Source of the DNA: Bacillus manliponensis
GTDB taxonomy: Bacteria > Bacillota > Bacilli > Bacillales > Bacillaceae_G
NCBI RefSeq assembly: GCF_000712595.1
Contig: NZ_JOTN01000002.1
Span: 340,587-404,586 of the forward strand
Direction of reading: 5' to 3'
Length of the DNA stretch: 64,000 bases
The position numbers and the translations under genes are program-made. Shown piece by piece: positions 48,559 through 60,889 of the stretch (position 1 is the stretch's first letter; each line of letters starts with the position of its first letter). The notes under the pieces are model-generated. The model had not been told where the DNA came from. It worked only from the letters and a program-made list of their open reading frames with translations, and did not search any database.

Positions 48559-49353
48559 TCAAGAAGCCTTATGTTCAAGTCTTAGCTTATCCGCAACCAT
48601 TGCGATGAATTCACTATTTGTTGGCTTCGCTTTTGACATGGAAACAGTATAGCCAAATAAAGATGAAATGGAATCGATGTTTCCACGGCTCCATGCCACT
48701 TCAATTGCATGACGAATAGCACGCTCTACGCGACTGGCTGTTGTATTATACTTTTTAGCGATATCTGGATATAAAACTTTCGTAATTGAGCCAAGTAACT
48801 CAATATCATTATACACCATCGAAATCGCTTCACGTAAATACATATACCCTTTAATATGAGCAGGTACACCAATTTCATGAATAATACTTGTAATACTCGC
48901 ATCTAAATTTTTTGGCTTCCCATCAATTGTTGTTGCAGATCGGAAAGATGGTAATGGACGTTTTACCATTGTACTCGTCTTCCCGCTTACCTGACGAATA
49001 TGGCTTGTTAAGTTCTCCATATCAAAAGGTTTTAAAATAAAATACGATGCCCCAAGGTCAACAGCTTTTTTTGTCACATCTTCTTGACCAAATGCCGTTA
49101 GCATAATCACATTTGGCTGCTTTAATCGTTCAATATTGCGCATTTTCTCTAATACCGCTAGTCCATCTAAATGCGGCATAATAATATCTAATACAAGTAC
49201 ATCTGGTTGCTTGTCTCTTAATAAATTTAAACACTCTTGACCGTTATAACCAACCCCAATTACTTCCATATCATCTTGCGCAGAAACAAAACTTTCTAAC
49301 ATGGACACCAATTCTTTATTGTCATCCACAAGACACACCTTAATTTTCTCCAC
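48559..49353 (-). CDS. spo0A: Sporulation master regulator Spo0A
   Basis: Response regulator at the end of the phosphorelay. Receiver domain with Asp10-Asp11, phospho-Asp56 (VLVLDIIMP) and Lys in YFILKPF; C-terminal DNA-binding domain with [22 protein letters not shown]. 264 residues from GTG 49353, with GGGGAGG upstream. A 0A box lies about 70 bases before the start. Adjacent to spoIVB as in all Bacillus. Confidence 0.97.
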   Translation of the reverse strand: MEKIKVCLVDDNKELVSMLESFVSAQDDMEVIGVGYNGQECLNLLRDKQPDVLVLDIIMPHLDGLAVLEKMRNIERLKQPNVIMLTAFGQEDVTKKAVDLGASYFILKPFDMENLTSHIRQVSGKTSTMVKRPLPSFRSATTIDGKPKNLDASITSIIHEIGVPAHIKGYMYLREAISMVYNDIELLGSITKVLYPDIAKKYNTTASRVERAIRHAIEVAWSRGNIDSISSLFGYTVSMSKAKPTNSEFIAMVADKLRLEHKAS

Positions 49354-49420
49354 GACTTTTCCTCCCCTACCGAATAAGTTCTCCCGACATGAAGTGTAAG
49401 CTTCTAGATTACATGAACTG

Positions 49421-49427
49421 TTCGACA
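49421..49427 (-). promoter_or_regulatory. 0A box upstream of spo0A
   Basis: TGTCGAA on the minus strand, exact match to the Spo0A box, 68 bases before the GTG. Fits autoregulation. A possible sigma-H -35 (AGGGAATTT) lies just upstream, but this part is tentative. Confidence 0.6.
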
Positions 49428-49642
49428 ATTGAATAGAAATTCCCTCTTAAACTTTCTTAAATTCCGAAAAAATCACAAAAAAACGAACTTATCGTTCATT
49501 TGTTATCTTTCTTTTACACATTCCATCATATCATTACAGCGAAACATCTGCTCTTTTCTTTTTATTTTACAACAAAAAACAGCTGTTGCCGAATTTTTAT
49601 TACATTCGAATGAATTTCTCAAAAAATTGATTCCAAAAAGAA

Positions 49643-49672
49643 AAGCGAGCTAATTTGACTCAGCTCGCCTTT
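49643..49672 (-). terminator. Terminator after spoIVB
   Basis: Arms GCGAGCT (49645-49651) and AGCTCGC (49662-49668), with TTTT after it on the minus strand; it includes the last codons of spoIVB. Confidence 0.7.
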
Positions 49673-50961
49673 CTTTGTTCCTCATAAATATTAATACCTG
49701 CTTCGTGTAACATCCATTCAATATGAACACCATATCCAGATGTTGGATCATTTACAAAGACGTGTGTGACAGCACCTATCACTTTTCCATTTTGAATAAT
49801 TGGGCTACCACTCATTCCTTGTACAATTCCACCTGTTTTTTCTAATAAACGTTTGTCGGTAATTTTCACAACCATACCTTTTGTAGCTGGAAACTTTTGT
49901 GGAACAGCGTTTACAATTTCTACATCAAATGCTTCAACTTTATCTTCTTCAATTACAGTTAAAATTTGAGCCGGTCCCTCTTTCACTTGATGGGACAACG
50001 CAATCGGCATCGCTTTATCCATTAAACCATTTTTTACACCAGTATTTAGCTTTCCAAAAATCCCAAATGGGCTATTCGTTGTAATATTTCCAATTACTTC
50101 GCGATCCGGTGAAAATCTTGCTAATTTTTCACCTGGGTCTCCATTACTTCCTCTTTCAATTGATGTGACAGTTGAACGTACAATTTGTCCATTTTCCACT
50201 TGAATTGGCTTTTTTGTATCGTTATCAGAAATAACATGTCCAAGCGCCCCATATTTCATTGAATCTGGATGGATAAAAGTCATCGTCCCGATCCCTGCCG
50301 CTGAATCCCGAATATATAGGCCGATGCGATAAGAAGCTTCTCCATCATCTTTTTGTGGCGTTAATTTTGCATGAATATATTTGTTATCTCGCAATAATAC
50401 AAGGTTGAGTGGTTTACCTGTTTTTCCACTTTCATGAATAAACGGCGCAACGTCACTCATACGTTCAATTGTTGTCCCATTTATTTCGGTAATCATATCT
50501 CCTACTTGTACACCCGCAAGCTCTCCAGGAGATACTTTCCCTTTCTCTGTTTGAATTAAATGATGCCCAACAACAAGAACACCTTTTGTATTTAATTTCA
50601 CACCAATAGATTGACCGCCTGGAACGACTTTAAAATCTTTTAATACTTTTACATTTACTTTCTTTAACGGAAATCCGGCAAGTTGAAATACAACATCCCC
50701 TTCTCCACTCTCATGAGAATCAACAGTAATTGCATGTTTTTCATTTGGATGAGTCCCGATTGTAAAGACACTACGATTCGTTGATTTTGGCTGAAAGACC
50801 GCTAAAGAAGACAATTCAGAGTTTTGTCCTTCAAATATAACAAGTTGTTTTGGAAGTGTAATAAATGTACGTATCGGCTTATAGCATCCGATAAAAACAA
50901 GGGAAACAAGGAGGCAAATGCCTATTATTTTTCGAAATTGATCTAACTTCAATCCTTTCAC
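49660..50961 (-). CDS. spoIVB: SpoIVB serine peptidase
   Basis: Forespore-secreted protease that triggers pro-sigma-K processing. N-terminal membrane segment (about 12-26), PDZ domain (about 115-200, [24 protein letters not shown]), then the SA-clan peptidase with His in [10 protein letters not shown] and Ser in [12 protein letters not shown]. 433 residues. GTG 50961 with a GGAG eight bases upstream; TTG 50952 is possible. Confidence 0.94.
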   Translation of the reverse strand: MKGLKLDQFRKIIGICLLVSLVFIGCYKPIRTFITLPKQLVIFEGQNSELSSLAVFQPKSTNRSVFTIGTHPNEKHAITVDSHESGEGDVVFQLAGFPLKKVNVKVLKDFKVVPGGQSIGVKLNTKGVLVVGHHLIQTEKGKVSPGELAGVQVGDMITEINGTTIERMSDVAPFIHESGKTGKPLNLVLLRDNKYIHAKLTPQKDDGEASYRIGLYIRDSAAGIGTMTFIHPDSMKYGALGHVISDNDTKKPIQVENGQIVRSTVTSIERGSNGDPGEKLARFSPDREVIGNITTNSPFGIFGKLNTGVKNGLMDKAMPIALSHQVKEGPAQILTVIEEDKVEAFDVEIVNAVPQKFPATKGMVVKITDKRLLEKTGGIVQGMSGSPIIQNGKVIGAVTHVFVNDPTSGYGVHIEWMLHEAGINIYEEQRKAS

Positions 50962-51128
50962 TCTCCTCGCTCCTAACCCACACTAAGCCAATTGGCTTCA
51001 GTATTTAATTTCTCCTTGCTTCTCTTTGTTTATAACCGGAAGAATTAAGAAATCATCAGTTTCACATGATAACGTTCTCATATTTATTTCATAATAATCA
51101 ATCTATTTTTCATGAAAGAGTTTTTTTG

Positions 51129-51163
51129 AAAAGAAGCTACCCAATTATTGGATAGCTTCTGCT
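51129..51163 (-). terminator. Terminator after recN
   Basis: Arms about 51133-51145 and 51147-51159 (GAAGCTA...TAGCTTC), then TTTTC on the minus strand. Includes the last recN codons. Confidence 0.8.
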
Positions 51164-52884
51164 GACTGTTTAAAACGATGTGCTTGCGTAATTAATTCGC
51201 GTGCATGTTCTGTCGTTAAATCTGTAATTTCAACCCCCGAAATCATACGAGCGATTTCTGTCGTTTTTTCCTCTTCATTTAGAACGGTAACAGATGTAAC
51301 AGTTCGATCATTCACAATTTGTTTTCGAATAAACAAATGAGAATCTGCCATCGAGGCAACCTGTGGTAAATGAGTAATACATAATACTTGTGAATTAACT
51401 GACACACGATAAATCTTTTCCGCAATTGCCTGTGCAACACGACCACTTACTCCTGTATCCACTTCATCAAAAATAACAGAAGCGACACCTTGATGTTTTG
51501 AAAAGATACTCTTTAGCGCTAAAATAATACGTGATAATTCCCCACCAGAAGCGACTTTTGATAACGGTTTTAATGGTTCACCTGGGTTTGTAGAAATATA
51601 AAATTCAACTATATCGTATCCATCTTGTCCAAGTTTCACAGCATGACCGTCCACAATAGGATCTTCAGCAGTTCCTTCTTTTCTCATCATCATCACTTCA
51701 AATTTTGTTTTTTCCATGTACAACTCTTTTAGTTCTTGATGAATTGCGTTCGTTAACCTTTCAGCTAAATCACGTCGCAACCCACTTAACACCGTTGCTT
51801 CTTTTACTATAATCTGCTCTAACTCTTTCAATTTTTTCTTTGTTGTTTCCACGTGTACATCTTTATTTTCAATCGTAAATACTTCTTCTTCAATTTTATC
51901 TGCATACTCTAAAATTTCTTCTACAGTATTTCCATATTTACGCTTTAACATACGAATTTCATTTAAACGTGTCTCAATTTCATCTAGACGATTTGGATCA
52001 TACTCCATCATATCCAACTTTTCACGAAGTTGATATGACACTTCCTCTAACAAGTAATAACTATTTGCTATCGTGTCATAGTTCTCTTGATACGACGTAT
52101 CTAAATCAGAGATACTCTCCATTTGACTCATCGCATTACGAACTTGATCAAGGCCACCTCTATCGTCCCTCAAAGAGCGATACGCGTCGCCTAACGCCTT
52201 ATAAATCTTCTCAAAGTTTGAGATCTTCAAACGTTCTTCTGTTAATTCTTGTTCTTCATCAATTTTCAAATCCGCTTTACGAATTTCTTCTAACTGAAAT
52301 TGAATTAAATCTAAACGGTGCGCCATTTGTTGCTCATTTTCCGTTAAAGCGCGCAATTGTTTCTTTAATTGCTCATATTCGCTATATACATGCTGATATA
52401 CTTCTAACTGCGTCGTAATTCGGTTTCCTTCAAAATGATCTAACATAAACAAATGACGTTCTTCATTCATTAAATCTTGTGTTTCATGTTGACCATGAAT
52501 ATCAACAATCGTTTTTCCGATTTCTTTTAATGTACTTAACGTAACAAGTTTTCCATTAACACGGCATACACTCTTTCCACTTGCTGAAATGTCTCGTTTC
52601 AAAATGATCATGCCGTCTTCAATTTCAATATCTAGTTCTTCAGCTTTTGCGATACAAGGATGATGCTCATCTTCTACATAGAACAATCCTTCTATCTCTG
52701 CTTTATCTGTTCCATAACGAACAAATTCAGCAGAACCACGGCCACCAACAAGGAGACTAATCGCATCAATAATAATGGATTTACCAGCCCCTGTTTCACC
52801 ACTTAAAACTGTTAACCCTTTTTGAAAAGTAATATTTAATGATTCAATAATAGCAAAGTTTCTAATCGATAATTCCGATAACAA
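51145..52884 (-). CDS. recN: DNA repair protein RecN
   Basis: SMC-like ATPase for double-strand-break repair. Walker A GETGAGKS (29-36), two coiled-coil stretches (about 150-360), and a C-terminal ABC signature LSRIILAL with Walker B VIFDEVDTGVSG. TTG 52884 (then LSELSIRNF) gives 579 residues and GAGGTG nine bases upstream; ATG 52896 is only one base from that site. Confidence 0.94.
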   Translation of the reverse strand: MLSELSIRNFAIIESLNITFQKGLTVLSGETGAGKSIIIDAISLLVGGRGSAEFVRYGTDKAEIEGLFYVEDEHHPCIAKAEELDIEIEDGMIILKRDISASGKSVCRVNGKLVTLSTLKEIGKTIVDIHGQHETQDLMNEERHLFMLDHFEGNRITTQLEVYQHVYSEYEQLKKQLRALTENEQQMAHRLDLIQFQLEEIRKADLKIDEEQELTEERLKISNFEKIYKALGDAYRSLRDDRGGLDQVRNAMSQMESISDLDTSYQENYDTIANSYYLLEEVSYQLREKLDMMEYDPNRLDEIETRLNEIRMLKRKYGNTVEEILEYADKIEEEVFTIENKDVHVETTKKKLKELEQIIVKEATVLSGLRRDLAERLTNAIHQELKELYMEKTKFEVMMMRKEGTAEDPIVDGHAVKLGQDGYDIVEFYISTNPGEPLKPLSKVASGGELSRIILALKSIFSKHQGVASVIFDEVDTGVSGRVAQAIAEKIYRVSVNSQVLCITHLPQVASMADSHLFIRKQIVNDRTVTSVTVLNEEEKTTEIARMISGVEITDLTTEHARELITQAHRFKQSAEAIQ

Positions 52885-53100
52885 TGCTCCATTCACCTCG
52901 TTATCTACTTAGCACTCTTAATATAGAGTTTCAACTGAACACAAATACTGTTCAGTGCTTATTTTATTCATACAAAACAACGTATGTAACCCGCTTCATT
53001 GTACCAAACATTCGTTTTTATGGTCAATGTAACAATAGGGTAAATTCACTTAAGAAAAAATAAGAATATATTGTTAACTTTTCCAATTTAAACTTAACAA

Positions 53101-53159
53101 AAAAATATCTTGTTTACCTCTCGCTTCTTTCAGCGGATTCGTAAACAAGATTATTTTTT
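53101..53159 (-). terminator. Terminator after argR
   Basis: Arms about 53101-53117 and 53141-53159 (TCTTGTTTAC/GTAAACAAGA core) with T runs on the minus strand. Confidence 0.78.
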
Positions 53160-53607
53160 ACAACATATTTAAAAAGCGATCCGATACAACCGTTGTATCT
53201 TCAGGTGTACGACAAATAATGAGACACGTATCATCACCGCAAATCGTTCCAATAATTTGATCCCATTCCAAGTGGTCGATTAATGCTCCAAGTGCATGTG
53301 CGTTACCTGGTAATGTCTTTAAAACAAGCATATGACCTGCTGTATCTAACTTTACAAACGAATCAACAAGATTTCGTTTTAATTTTTGAAGCGGATTAAA
53401 GCGTTGATCTGCCGGCAGACTATACTTATATCTTCCATCATGTAGTGGTACCTTTACTAAGTGAAGCTCTTTAATGTCTCGGGATACTGTTGCCTGCGTT
53501 ACATTAAAGCCTTCATTACGCAAAATATCAACTAATTCATCTTGTGTTTCAATTTCTTTACTCGCAATAATTTCTCTAATCTTAATATGGCGCTGCCCCT
53601 TATTCAC
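53158..53607 (-). CDS. argR: Arginine repressor ArgR/AhrC
   Basis: 149-residue hexameric regulator. The N-terminal winged HTH has [12 protein letters not shown] (37-48), and the C-terminal arginine-binding domain ends [14 protein letters not shown]. Represses arginine biosynthesis with arginine as corepressor. Its expected targets, argCJBDF and artPQR, are both in this window. Follows tlyA as in other Bacillus. Confidence 0.95.
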   Translation of the reverse strand: MNKGQRHIKIREIIASKEIETQDELVDILRNEGFNVTQATVSRDIKELHLVKVPLHDGRYKYSLPADQRFNPLQKLKRNLVDSFVKLDTAGHMLVLKTLPGNAHALGALIDHLEWDQIIGTICGDDTCLIICRTPEDTTVVSDRFLNML

Positions 53608-53781
53608 CTATATGCACCTCACACTATCTCTTATCATCATTTTCACGTATCCATTAAAAACTGTCTCTGTAATGTACATCTACAAGTTATTTAATATGTA
53701 TACTTCACTTATTTATGTTAACGTATAATGCAGTACTTGTACATAATTGTTTTCATAATCATTGCATAATTAAAGAAAAAA

Positions 53782-53803
53782 AGGAATAACAAATGTCATT
53801 CCT
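53782..53803 (-). terminator. Weak terminator after tlyA
   Basis: On the minus strand AGGAATGACA, TTT, TGTTATTCCT then TTTTTTT. The stem includes the tlyA stop. Confidence 0.6.
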
Positions 53804-54629
53804 CTTTCTTCTTTAATGCCTCATGAGCTTCTGTTACAGCTTGCGCTGCAGAAACAGGCGAATGATTTTCACCTGTTTCACGCTCTCCAAGCCATTTTAA
53901 GTGAATTAAAAATTCAATATTTCCATCTCCTCCGGTAATTGGAGAAAACGTAATATTTTGAACGTCATAGCCTTCTGCTAAAGCGAAGTCAGTAATCATC
54001 TCCACAACAGCTTCATGCACTTTACGATCACGTACAATCCCTTTCTTCCCAACTTGCTCTCTACCAGCTTCAAATTGTGGTTTAATTAACGCAGCAACAT
54101 CACCGTTTGGCATAAGCATCGTTTTTAACACAGGAAGAATTAACTTTAATGAAATGAATGAAACATCAATACTCGCAAACTGCGGCAAACCGCGTTCTAA
54201 ATCAGCAGGTGTTACGTAACGGAAGTTTGTACGCTCCATTACAACAACACGTTCATCTTGACGAAGTTTCCACGCAAGTTGATTGTATCCTACATCTAAC
54301 GCATACGATAATTTCGCACCATTTTGCAGTGCACAATCTGTAAAGCCACCAGTTGATGAACCAATATCAATCATAATTTTATCTTGTAAGTCAAGATTAA
54401 ATGTTTGTAACGCTTTTTCTAATTTATATCCTCCACGACTTACATACGGCATCACTTGCCCCTTCACTGTAAGTGCTACATCTTGAGGGATTTTCTCACC
54501 CGGTTTATCTAAACGCATCTCATTTGCATATACAAGTCCAGCCATAACAGCACGTTTTGCCTTCTCTCTTGTTTCTACAAGCCCGCGTTCTACTAATAGT
54601 ACATCTACTCGTTCTTTTTTTACACTCAT
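53796..54629 (-). CDS. tlyA: TlyA-family rRNA 2'-O-methyltransferase (YqxC)
   Basis: N-terminal S4 RNA-binding domain (KERVDVLLVERGLVETREKA, listed in part) and an FtsJ-like methyltransferase with the SAM motif DIGSSTGGFTDC (about 90-101). In mycobacteria TlyA methylates 16S and 23S rRNA; the target here is not known. 277 residues. Three bases after dxs. Confidence 0.9.
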   Translation of the reverse strand: MSVKKERVDVLLVERGLVETREKAKRAVMAGLVYANEMRLDKPGEKIPQDVALTVKGQVMPYVSRGGYKLEKALQTFNLDLQDKIMIDIGSSTGGFTDCALQNGAKLSYALDVGYNQLAWKLRQDERVVVMERTNFRYVTPADLERGLPQFASIDVSFISLKLILPVLKTMLMPNGDVAALIKPQFEAGREQVGKKGIVRDRKVHEAVVEMITDFALAEGYDVQNITFSPITGGDGNIEFLIHLKWLGERETGENHSPVSAAQAVTEAHEALKKKEE

Positions 54630-54632
54630 TTG

Positions 54633-56525
54633 TTACGCCCTTTTTTGTTTTGATGGAATCATAGTACAAATTCGATCAACAACTGCATCAGTTGTTAAAC
54701 CAATTTCCTCAAGCAGTTTAGATACACTGCCGTGTTCAATAAAGCGATCTGGTATTCCCATTCTTTCAATTAAAGCGCTATGGTAACCATTTTCACTAGC
54801 GAACTCTAATACACCCGTACCAAAACCACCTATTAAACAAGCCTCTTCAATTGTTAAAACCGGGATATTCTTCCCAAGTAAATCATGTAAATACGCTTCA
54901 TCCATTGGTTTAATAAAGCGAGCGTTAACGACTTTTACAGAAATACCAGCTTGTTCAAGACGTTCCGCTGCTTCCATCGCCATTGGAATTGTTGTACCAA
55001 ACGTTAAAATTGCTGCCTGTGTGCCTTCTCGAAGTGTCTCCCACGTACCAATTGGGATTTCTTTTAATTCATCATCCATCGGAACACCAAGGCCATTTCC
55101 ACGCGCATAACGAAGTGCAATTGGCCCTTCTTCATAACGCGTTGCTGTATAAACCATGTGCTGTCCTTCATTTTCATCCTTCGGCATCATCAGAACGATA
55201 TTTGGTAGGTGACGCAAGAATGCAATATCAAATACACCTTGATGCGTCTCACCATCTGCTCCAACTAGACCGGAACGATCGATTCCAAAGAAGACGTTTA
55301 AATTTTGACGACACACGTCATGGACAACCTGATCATATGCTCTTTGTAAGAACGTTGAATAAATCGCTAAAAACGGCTTCATCCCTTGCGTCGCTAACCC
55401 TGCAGCCATTGTTGTTGCATGCTGCTCCGCAATCCCTACATCAAACATGCGATTTGGGAATTCTTCACGAAACTTCTCCAGCTTAGATCCAACTGGCATC
55501 GCCGGTGTAACTGCTACAATGCGAGAATCCTCTCTTGCTAATTTACGAACCGTTTCACTAACAACCGCACTCCAAGCTGGTGCCACTTCTTTCGGTTTAA
55601 CGAAATCACCGGATTCAATTTTATAAGGGCCTGTTCCATGCCAGGTTCCCACTACATCACTTTCAGCTGGCTTATAGCCCTTACCTTTTTTCGTGATGAC
55701 ATGGACAATAACCGGGCCTTTTGTTTTCTTTGCATATTGAAGCGTTTCAAATAAACTTTCATAATCATGCCCATCGACTGGGCCTAAATATGTAAAGCCT
55801 AATTCTTCAAAGAAAACACCTGAAACAAGTAAATATTTTAAGCTATCTTTTACTTTCTCCGCAGTCGCTGCCACTTTCCCACCAACTGCTGGAATTTTTT
55901 TCAGTAAATATTCTAATTCGTCTTTTACCCATTGATATTTCCCTGCTGTTCGTAAACGACCAAGGACATTATGCAACGCACCAACATTTGGAGCAATTGA
56001 CATTTCATTATCATTTAAAATGACTGTCATATCTGTCTTTTCATGGCCAATATGATTCAATGCCTCTAAAGCCATTCCACCTGTTAATGCACCATCACCA
56101 ATAATCGGAACAATATAATCTTTCGTCCCTTTCAAATCACGCGCAAGCGCCATCCCCATAGCTGCAGATAATGATGTAGAACTATGTCCTGTCTCCCATA
56201 CATCGTGCTCACTTTCACAGCATTTTGGAAAACCACATAATCCTTTATACTGCCTTAGTGTACCGAACTCTTTTGCACGCCCCGTTAAAATCTTATGTAC
56301 ATAAGATTGATGTCCTACATCCCATAGAAATTTATCCTTTGGACTATCAAAAACTTTATGCAAGGCAATTGTGAGTTCTACTACACCTAAGTTTGGAGCA
56401 ATATGCCCTCCGGTTTGAGACAACTCTTCAATTAAAAATTTCCGAATATCTTGACTCAATGATTCTAACTCAGGAATGGACATATCTTTCAAAAAACTAG
56501 GGTCTTGAATTTGCGTTAGATCCAC
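54633..56525 (-). CDS. dxs: 1-deoxy-D-xylulose-5-phosphate synthase Dxs
   Basis: First enzyme of the MEP isoprenoid pathway. Thiamine-diphosphate motif with [34 protein letters not shown], and the transketolase domain with [18 protein letters not shown] 56525 (then DLTQIQ) gives 630 residues as in relatives. Sits between ispA and tlyA. Confidence 0.95.
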   Translation of the reverse strand: MDLTQIQDPSFLKDMSIPELESLSQDIRKFLIEELSQTGGHIAPNLGVVELTIALHKVFDSPKDKFLWDVGHQSYVHKILTGRAKEFGTLRQYKGLCGFPKCCESEHDVWETGHSSTSLSAAMGMALARDLKGTKDYIVPIIGDGALTGGMALEALNHIGHEKTDMTVILNDNEMSIAPNVGALHNVLGRLRTAGKYQWVKDELEYLLKKIPAVGGKVAATAEKVKDSLKYLLVSGVFFEELGFTYLGPVDGHDYESLFETLQYAKKTKGPVIVHVITKKGKGYKPAESDVVGTWHGTGPYKIESGDFVKPKEVAPAWSAVVSETVRKLAREDSRIVAVTPAMPVGSKLEKFREEFPNRMFDVGIAEQHATTMAAGLATQGMKPFLAIYSTFLQRAYDQVVHDVCRQNLNVFFGIDRSGLVGADGETHQGVFDIAFLRHLPNIVLMMPKDENEGQHMVYTATRYEEGPIALRYARGNGLGVPMDDELKEIPIGTWETLREGTQAAILTFGTTIPMAMEAAERLEQAGISVKVVNARFIKPMDEAYLHDLLGKNIPVLTIEEACLIGGFGTGVLEFASENGYHSALIERMGIPDRFIEHGSVSKLLEEIGLTTDAVVDRICTMIPSKQKRA

Positions 56526-56791
56526 ATGGATCACTCACTTTCGTTTCATAATCTTTTACTTTTATTCTTATCCAACACAATCGTACTTTTTATTTTTGTA
56601 TCTACTATTTTATCCTATTCTAAAAATCTGTAACAGCTTTACTTGAAATATGATGAAAAAAGAGCCGCTAACACAAAGTGATAACGGCAACGTAATTTAC
56701 CATATATTCTTGCCCATAGAACAGAAAAAACCTTTGTCTACATTTATATCATAAAACACAAAATGACTCAACAAATGAAAACGCTCTTACA

Positions 56792-57685
56792 TTAATGGTT
56801 ACGCTTTGCAATTAAGTCACAAACGGCTAGTAAATACTCATCTTGTAACTTTAAAGAGCGCACTGCTTCTTTCGCGCTCGTAATCGTTTCATCTAACACA
56901 CGCTTTGCTTCGTCTATTGTAAACAATGTTGTATATGTACTTTTTTCATTACTTGCATCACTTCCAATTGGCTTTCCAATCTCTTCTTCCGTTCCTTCTA
57001 CATCTAAAATATCATCACGGATTTGAAAAGCAAGGCCAACTTGTTTTGCAAATACAAGTAACTTTTCTTGTTGTACTACTGTCGCTCCAGAAAGCAACGC
57101 CCCTGCTAATACTGCATATTCTAACAAGCGTCCTGTTTTATGCTTATGAATATATTCAAGTTCTTCTAGTTTAAGCTGCTTTCCTTCTGCTTCCATGTCT
57201 GCAACTTGACCTCCAACCATTCCTTCAGGTCCAGCTGCTTTTGCAAGCTCTAACACGAGGCGAAGCTTTGTCTCAGCAGAAACATTTTCAGGGCCTTTGG
57301 CAATCAATTCAAACGCATATGTTAATAATCCATCACCAGCTAATACAGCCATCGCCTCACCAAATACTTTATGATTCGTTGGTTTACCACGTCTTAAATT
57401 ATCATCGTCCATGCAAGGCAAATCATCATGAATTAAAGAATACGTATGAATCATTTCAAGTGCACAAGCTGCTTCTAAACCTAATTCTTTTTGTTTTCCA
57501 AATGCATGTAACGTGGCAAATAAAAGTAACGGGCGGAGACGCTTTCCACCCGCTTCTAATGAGTATGCCATCGCTTCGCGCAGCACCGCTGGGCATTGCA
57601 AGTCATTTGCATAACGAACAAGCTCTTTTTCTATTAACACTTTACTTTCATCGATAAAAGTGTGAAACGCTTCGCGCTGCATCAT
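56792..57685 (-). CDS. ispA: Farnesyl diphosphate synthase IspA
   Basis: Prenyltransferase making C15 diphosphate. First Asp-rich motif DDLPCMDDD (87-95), second DDILD near 225, GGKRLRP near 46-52. 297 residues. ATG overlaps the xseB stop by four bases. Confidence 0.94.
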   Translation of the reverse strand: MMQREAFHTFIDESKVLIEKELVRYANDLQCPAVLREAMAYSLEAGGKRLRPLLLFATLHAFGKQKELGLEAACALEMIHTYSLIHDDLPCMDDDNLRRGKPTNHKVFGEAMAVLAGDGLLTYAFELIAKGPENVSAETKLRLVLELAKAAGPEGMVGGQVADMEAEGKQLKLEELEYIHKHKTGRLLEYAVLAGALLSGATVVQQEKLLVFAKQVGLAFQIRDDILDVEGTEEEIGKPIGSDASNEKSTYTTLFTIDEAKRVLDETITSAKEAVRSLKLQDEYLLAVCDLIAKRNH

Positions 57686-57912
57686 GCGTCCTCTCCTAAA
57701 GCAGTAAATGGACGGAGCTCTCCATCTTCCCCAAGAATAACTGCCATTTGTTCTTGTACATTTTTTAATTTTTCATCACAAAGCTTCGATAATTCCATAC
57801 CTTCTTTAAAATATGAAATCGCTTCTTCTAACGGAACATCACCTTGCTCAAGCTTTGATACGAGTTGCTCAAGCTTTGTAATCGCCTCTTCAAAACTCAA
57901 ATTATTTGTCAT
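57682..57912 (-). CDS. xseB: Exodeoxyribonuclease VII small subunit
   Basis: 76 residues: [20 protein letters not shown] then [16 protein letters not shown], the standard XseB helical pattern. Overlaps xseA by 11 bases and ispA by four. Confidence 0.94.
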   Translation of the reverse strand: MTNNLSFEEAITKLEQLVSKLEQGDVPLEEAISYFKEGMELSKLCDEKLKNVQEQMAVILGEDGELRPFTALGEDA

Positions 57913-59260
57913 GATTCAGTTCACGCTCCTCTACGCCCCATACGTTACAATCTAGTACACCATCTTGTAATCTGATTTGTACAGCATCACCAAGCCCAAC
58001 TTCTTTTACGCTCTTTAAAACTTTCTTGTCTTCATTGTAAACGAGACCATATCCACGCATCATCACTTTTAACGGACTTAACGTTTCTAATTTTTGAGCT
58101 GCTGTAACAAACGCAAACTCCTTTTCCTTCAATAAAGATCCCATTTCACGCTGCAATTGTTTTTGCAGCCTTTCAACTGTCATTTTTGTTTGCATAATCT
58201 TCTCTGAAGGATGATGCTTTTCTAAATAAAAAGAAAGCTGCTGAAGCTTATTCATTTTCTTTTCTATATAACGTTCTTTTGCTTGCACTAACCCATCAAG
58301 TGCTCGGTCTAACTGTTCTTCTTTTTGCTCATACAGCTGCTTTGGATAGCGAAACGCATACGATGTTTGTAATGCTTGTAAACGATCTTGTTTTCCTTTT
58401 ACAAGCGCCATCATCGCTCTTTGTAACCTTAGCGTCCGCTGCGTCAGCTTTTCTTGTAGTTCAAGTATATTTGGTGCCGCAAGTTCTGCTGCCGCTGTAG
58501 GTGTTGGAGCACGTAAGTCTGCAACAAAATCTGCAATTGTGAAATCTGTTTCATGTCCAACCGCTGAAATAATTGGAATTGCACTTTCCGAAATTGCCCG
58601 TGCTACTACTTCCTCATTAAACGCCCACAACTCCTCAATAGAACCACCACCACGGCCAACAATTAAAACATCTATGTCGTTCATTTCATTTGCCTTTTGA
58701 ATTGCTTGCACAATAGAGGGAGCTGCTGACTCCCCCTGTACAAGCACCGGAAACACAATGACCTTTCCGATTGGGTAACGGCGTGTAATCGTTGTAATAA
58801 TATCACGAATGGCCGCTCCTGTCGGCGAGGTAATTACTCCAATTTTCGTTGGATAAGCAGGAATAGGCTGTTTATATAACTGGGAAAATAACCCCTCTTC
58901 TTCTAAACGAACCTTTAACTGCTCATATGCTAAATGTAAGTTTCCTACTCCATCAGGCTGCATATCATGAATATAAATTTGGTATGACCCACTTGCTTCA
59001 TAAACGGAGATCTTTCCTTTCACAAGCACTTTCATACCGTCTTCTGGTCTAAACTTTACACCTCGGTTATGACTTGCAAACATAACCGAAGCAATCCTTG
59101 CATTTTCATCTTTTAATGTAAAATACATATGACCACGGCTATGACACTTAAAATTGGAAATCTCACCTTTTAGCCAAACAGACTGCAAATGCGGATCATA
59201 TTCTATCTTTGTTTTTATATACTTCGTTAAAGCTGTTACGGTTAAATACTGTTTTTCCAT
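57902..59260 (-). CDS. xseA: Exodeoxyribonuclease VII large subunit
   Basis: 452 residues. N-terminal OB fold ([20 protein letters not shown]), then the catalytic core [45 protein letters not shown], and a long C-terminal coiled coil (about 280-400). Degrades single-stranded DNA with XseB. Confidence 0.95.
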   Translation of the reverse strand: MEKQYLTVTALTKYIKTKIEYDPHLQSVWLKGEISNFKCHSRGHMYFTLKDENARIASVMFASHNRGVKFRPEDGMKVLVKGKISVYEASGSYQIYIHDMQPDGVGNLHLAYEQLKVRLEEEGLFSQLYKQPIPAYPTKIGVITSPTGAAIRDIITTITRRYPIGKVIVFPVLVQGESAAPSIVQAIQKANEMNDIDVLIVGRGGGSIEELWAFNEEVVARAISESAIPIISAVGHETDFTIADFVADLRAPTPTAAAELAAPNILELQEKLTQRTLRLQRAMMALVKGKQDRLQALQTSYAFRYPKQLYEQKEEQLDRALDGLVQAKERYIEKKMNKLQQLSFYLEKHHPSEKIMQTKMTVERLQKQLQREMGSLLKEKEFAFVTAAQKLETLSPLKVMMRGYGLVYNEDKKVLKSVKEVGLGDAVQIRLQDGVLDCNVWGVEERELNHDK

Positions 59261-59283
59261 CTTTCTCTCCTCATAACCACTTG

Positions 59284-60147
59284 TTATGATTTACAAACAA
59301 CACCCGCACGCTGAGCAGATACAACTGTATTGTGAAGTAACATTGTAATGGTCATTGGACCAACACCTTTCGGAACAGGTGTAATGTATCCCGCTACATC
59401 TAGTACATCATCAAAGTCAACATCTCCGCATAATTTCCCTGTATCCATACGGTTTACCCCTACATCAATGACAACTGCTCCTTCTTTTACATAATCCGCT
59501 GTTACCATTTTTGCTCTTCCAACCGCTACAATTAAAATATCTGCTAACTTTGTAATTTCTTTAATATTTTCTGTTCTAGAATGACAGTATGTAACCGTTG
59601 CATTCTCGTTTAAAAACAGCTGTCCAACCGGCTTTCCAACAATATTGCTTCTTCCAATGACAACAACATGTTTCCCAGAAATATTAAGGTTTGTTTCTTT
59701 CACTAATTCTAAAATACCATGTGGTGTACATGGTAGGAACGTATCTTGTCCTGTCATCATGCGTCCAATACTAATTGGGTGGAATCCATCCACATCTTTC
59801 TCAGGAGAAATTCTTTCAATGATAGCCTTTTCTTCGATATGTTTTGGTAAAGGTAACTGTACTAATATGCCGTTAATGCGGTCATCTTGATTTAAGCGAT
59901 CAATCTCTTCTAACAAACGCTCCTCTGTAATTGTATCAGGAAGCTCAATTAACTCAGAGTAAATACCAACTTCCATGCAGCCTTTCTCTTTCCCTTTTAC
60001 ATATGAACGAGAAGCTGGGTCATCCCCAACTAAAATTACTGCTAAACCCGGTATAATACCTTGCTCTTTTAATTGCATCACTTGTTCTTTTAATTGCGCT
60101 CTCTTCTTTTCAGCCACTTCATTCCCTTTAATAACTACTGCTACCAT
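59284..60147 (-). CDS. folD: Bifunctional methylenetetrahydrofolate dehydrogenase/cyclohydrolase FolD
   Basis: Interconverts methylene- and formyl-tetrahydrofolate. [17 protein letters not shown] (Lys catalytic), [20 protein letters not shown] for NADP and VIDVGVNR. 287 residues. Between nusB and xseA. Confidence 0.95.
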   Translation of the reverse strand: MVAVVIKGNEVAEKKRAQLKEQVMQLKEQGIIPGLAVILVGDDPASRSYVKGKEKGCMEVGIYSELIELPDTITEERLLEEIDRLNQDDRINGILVQLPLPKHIEEKAIIERISPEKDVDGFHPISIGRMMTGQDTFLPCTPHGILELVKETNLNISGKHVVVIGRSNIVGKPVGQLFLNENATVTYCHSRTENIKEITKLADILIVAVGRAKMVTADYVKEGAVVIDVGVNRMDTGKLCGDVDFDDVLDVAGYITPVPKGVGPMTITMLLHNTVVSAQRAGVVCKS

Positions 60148-60168
60148 TTCAGATTCCCCCTTAGCAAA

Positions 60169-60561
60169 TTACAAAGATTCTTTTATATTAGATAAAACGC
60201 CGTTAATAAAACGACGAGATTCCTCATCCCCAAATGTTTTTGCTACTTCAATTGCTTCATTAATTGTTACGTTGTGTGGAATATCTTCCATAAGCAACAA
60301 CTCATATACAGCAAGACGTAAAATACTGCGGTCAACAATACTAATACGCTCTAACTTCCACTTCTTTAAGTTTTGACGAATTAATTCATCAATTTTCTCT
60401 TTATGTTCTACATAACCAAAGACAAGCTCTTCTAAAAAATCACTTGTTTCTTCGCCTTCTTCTAATGTGTTTTCTACAGCAACTTTCGGCTCTAATTCAC
60501 CTGTAATATCCATTTGATAAAGCGCCTGCATTGCTCGTTCTCTTGCCGTCCTACGTTTCAT
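60169..60561 (-). CDS. nusB: Transcription antitermination factor NusB
   Basis: 130 residues, all helical: [52 protein letters not shown]. Binds boxA RNA in rrn antitermination. First gene of the folD-spo0A direction cluster. Confidence 0.94.
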   Translation of the reverse strand: MKRRTARERAMQALYQMDITGELEPKVAVENTLEEGEETSDFLEELVFGYVEHKEKIDELIRQNLKKWKLERISIVDRSILRLAVYELLLMEDIPHNVTINEAIEVAKTFGDEESRRFINGVLSNIKESL

Positions 60562-60889
60562 TGTAACTCTCCTTTATACTTTCAAGTCTTCTTTATGTTT
60601 TGTTATATTGTTATAATTTATAAGCCGTGAAATCACTTGCTTTTTTCTGTAACGATTGATTTTTCAACGTTATAATACAATGATAATACCACAATTTATC
60701 GTTTCATACACGAGTTCTCGCACGGAAAATAAGAAAAAGGTTAACTTCTCATTCCATTTCATACCACAATGTACGTTTTTTTGAAAAAAGCATACTTTTC
60801 ATATCTTTCCCTATTTTTCAGAATAGTATAACTTTTATAACTTATAGCGTGGTATCCTTCCCATTAGAAGCAGCTCTTTTCAAGTCAAA
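60562..60889. other. Gene-free region between yqhY and nusB
   Basis: AT-rich. It should hold the nusB promoter; TATAAC/TATAAT-like boxes occur near 60.62 and 60.67 kb (minus strand) but no single -35/-10 pair is convincing. Confidence 0.4.

Noticed and set aside
52900-52970. Possible LexA box upstream of recN (GAAC...GTTC pattern)
   Set aside because: The half-sites around CTGAACAGTATTTGTGTTCAG are too far apart for the Bacillus GAAC-N4-GTTC core.
54983-55486. 167-residue antisense frame inside dxs
   Set aside because: Leu/His-rich shadow of dxs with no independent signals.
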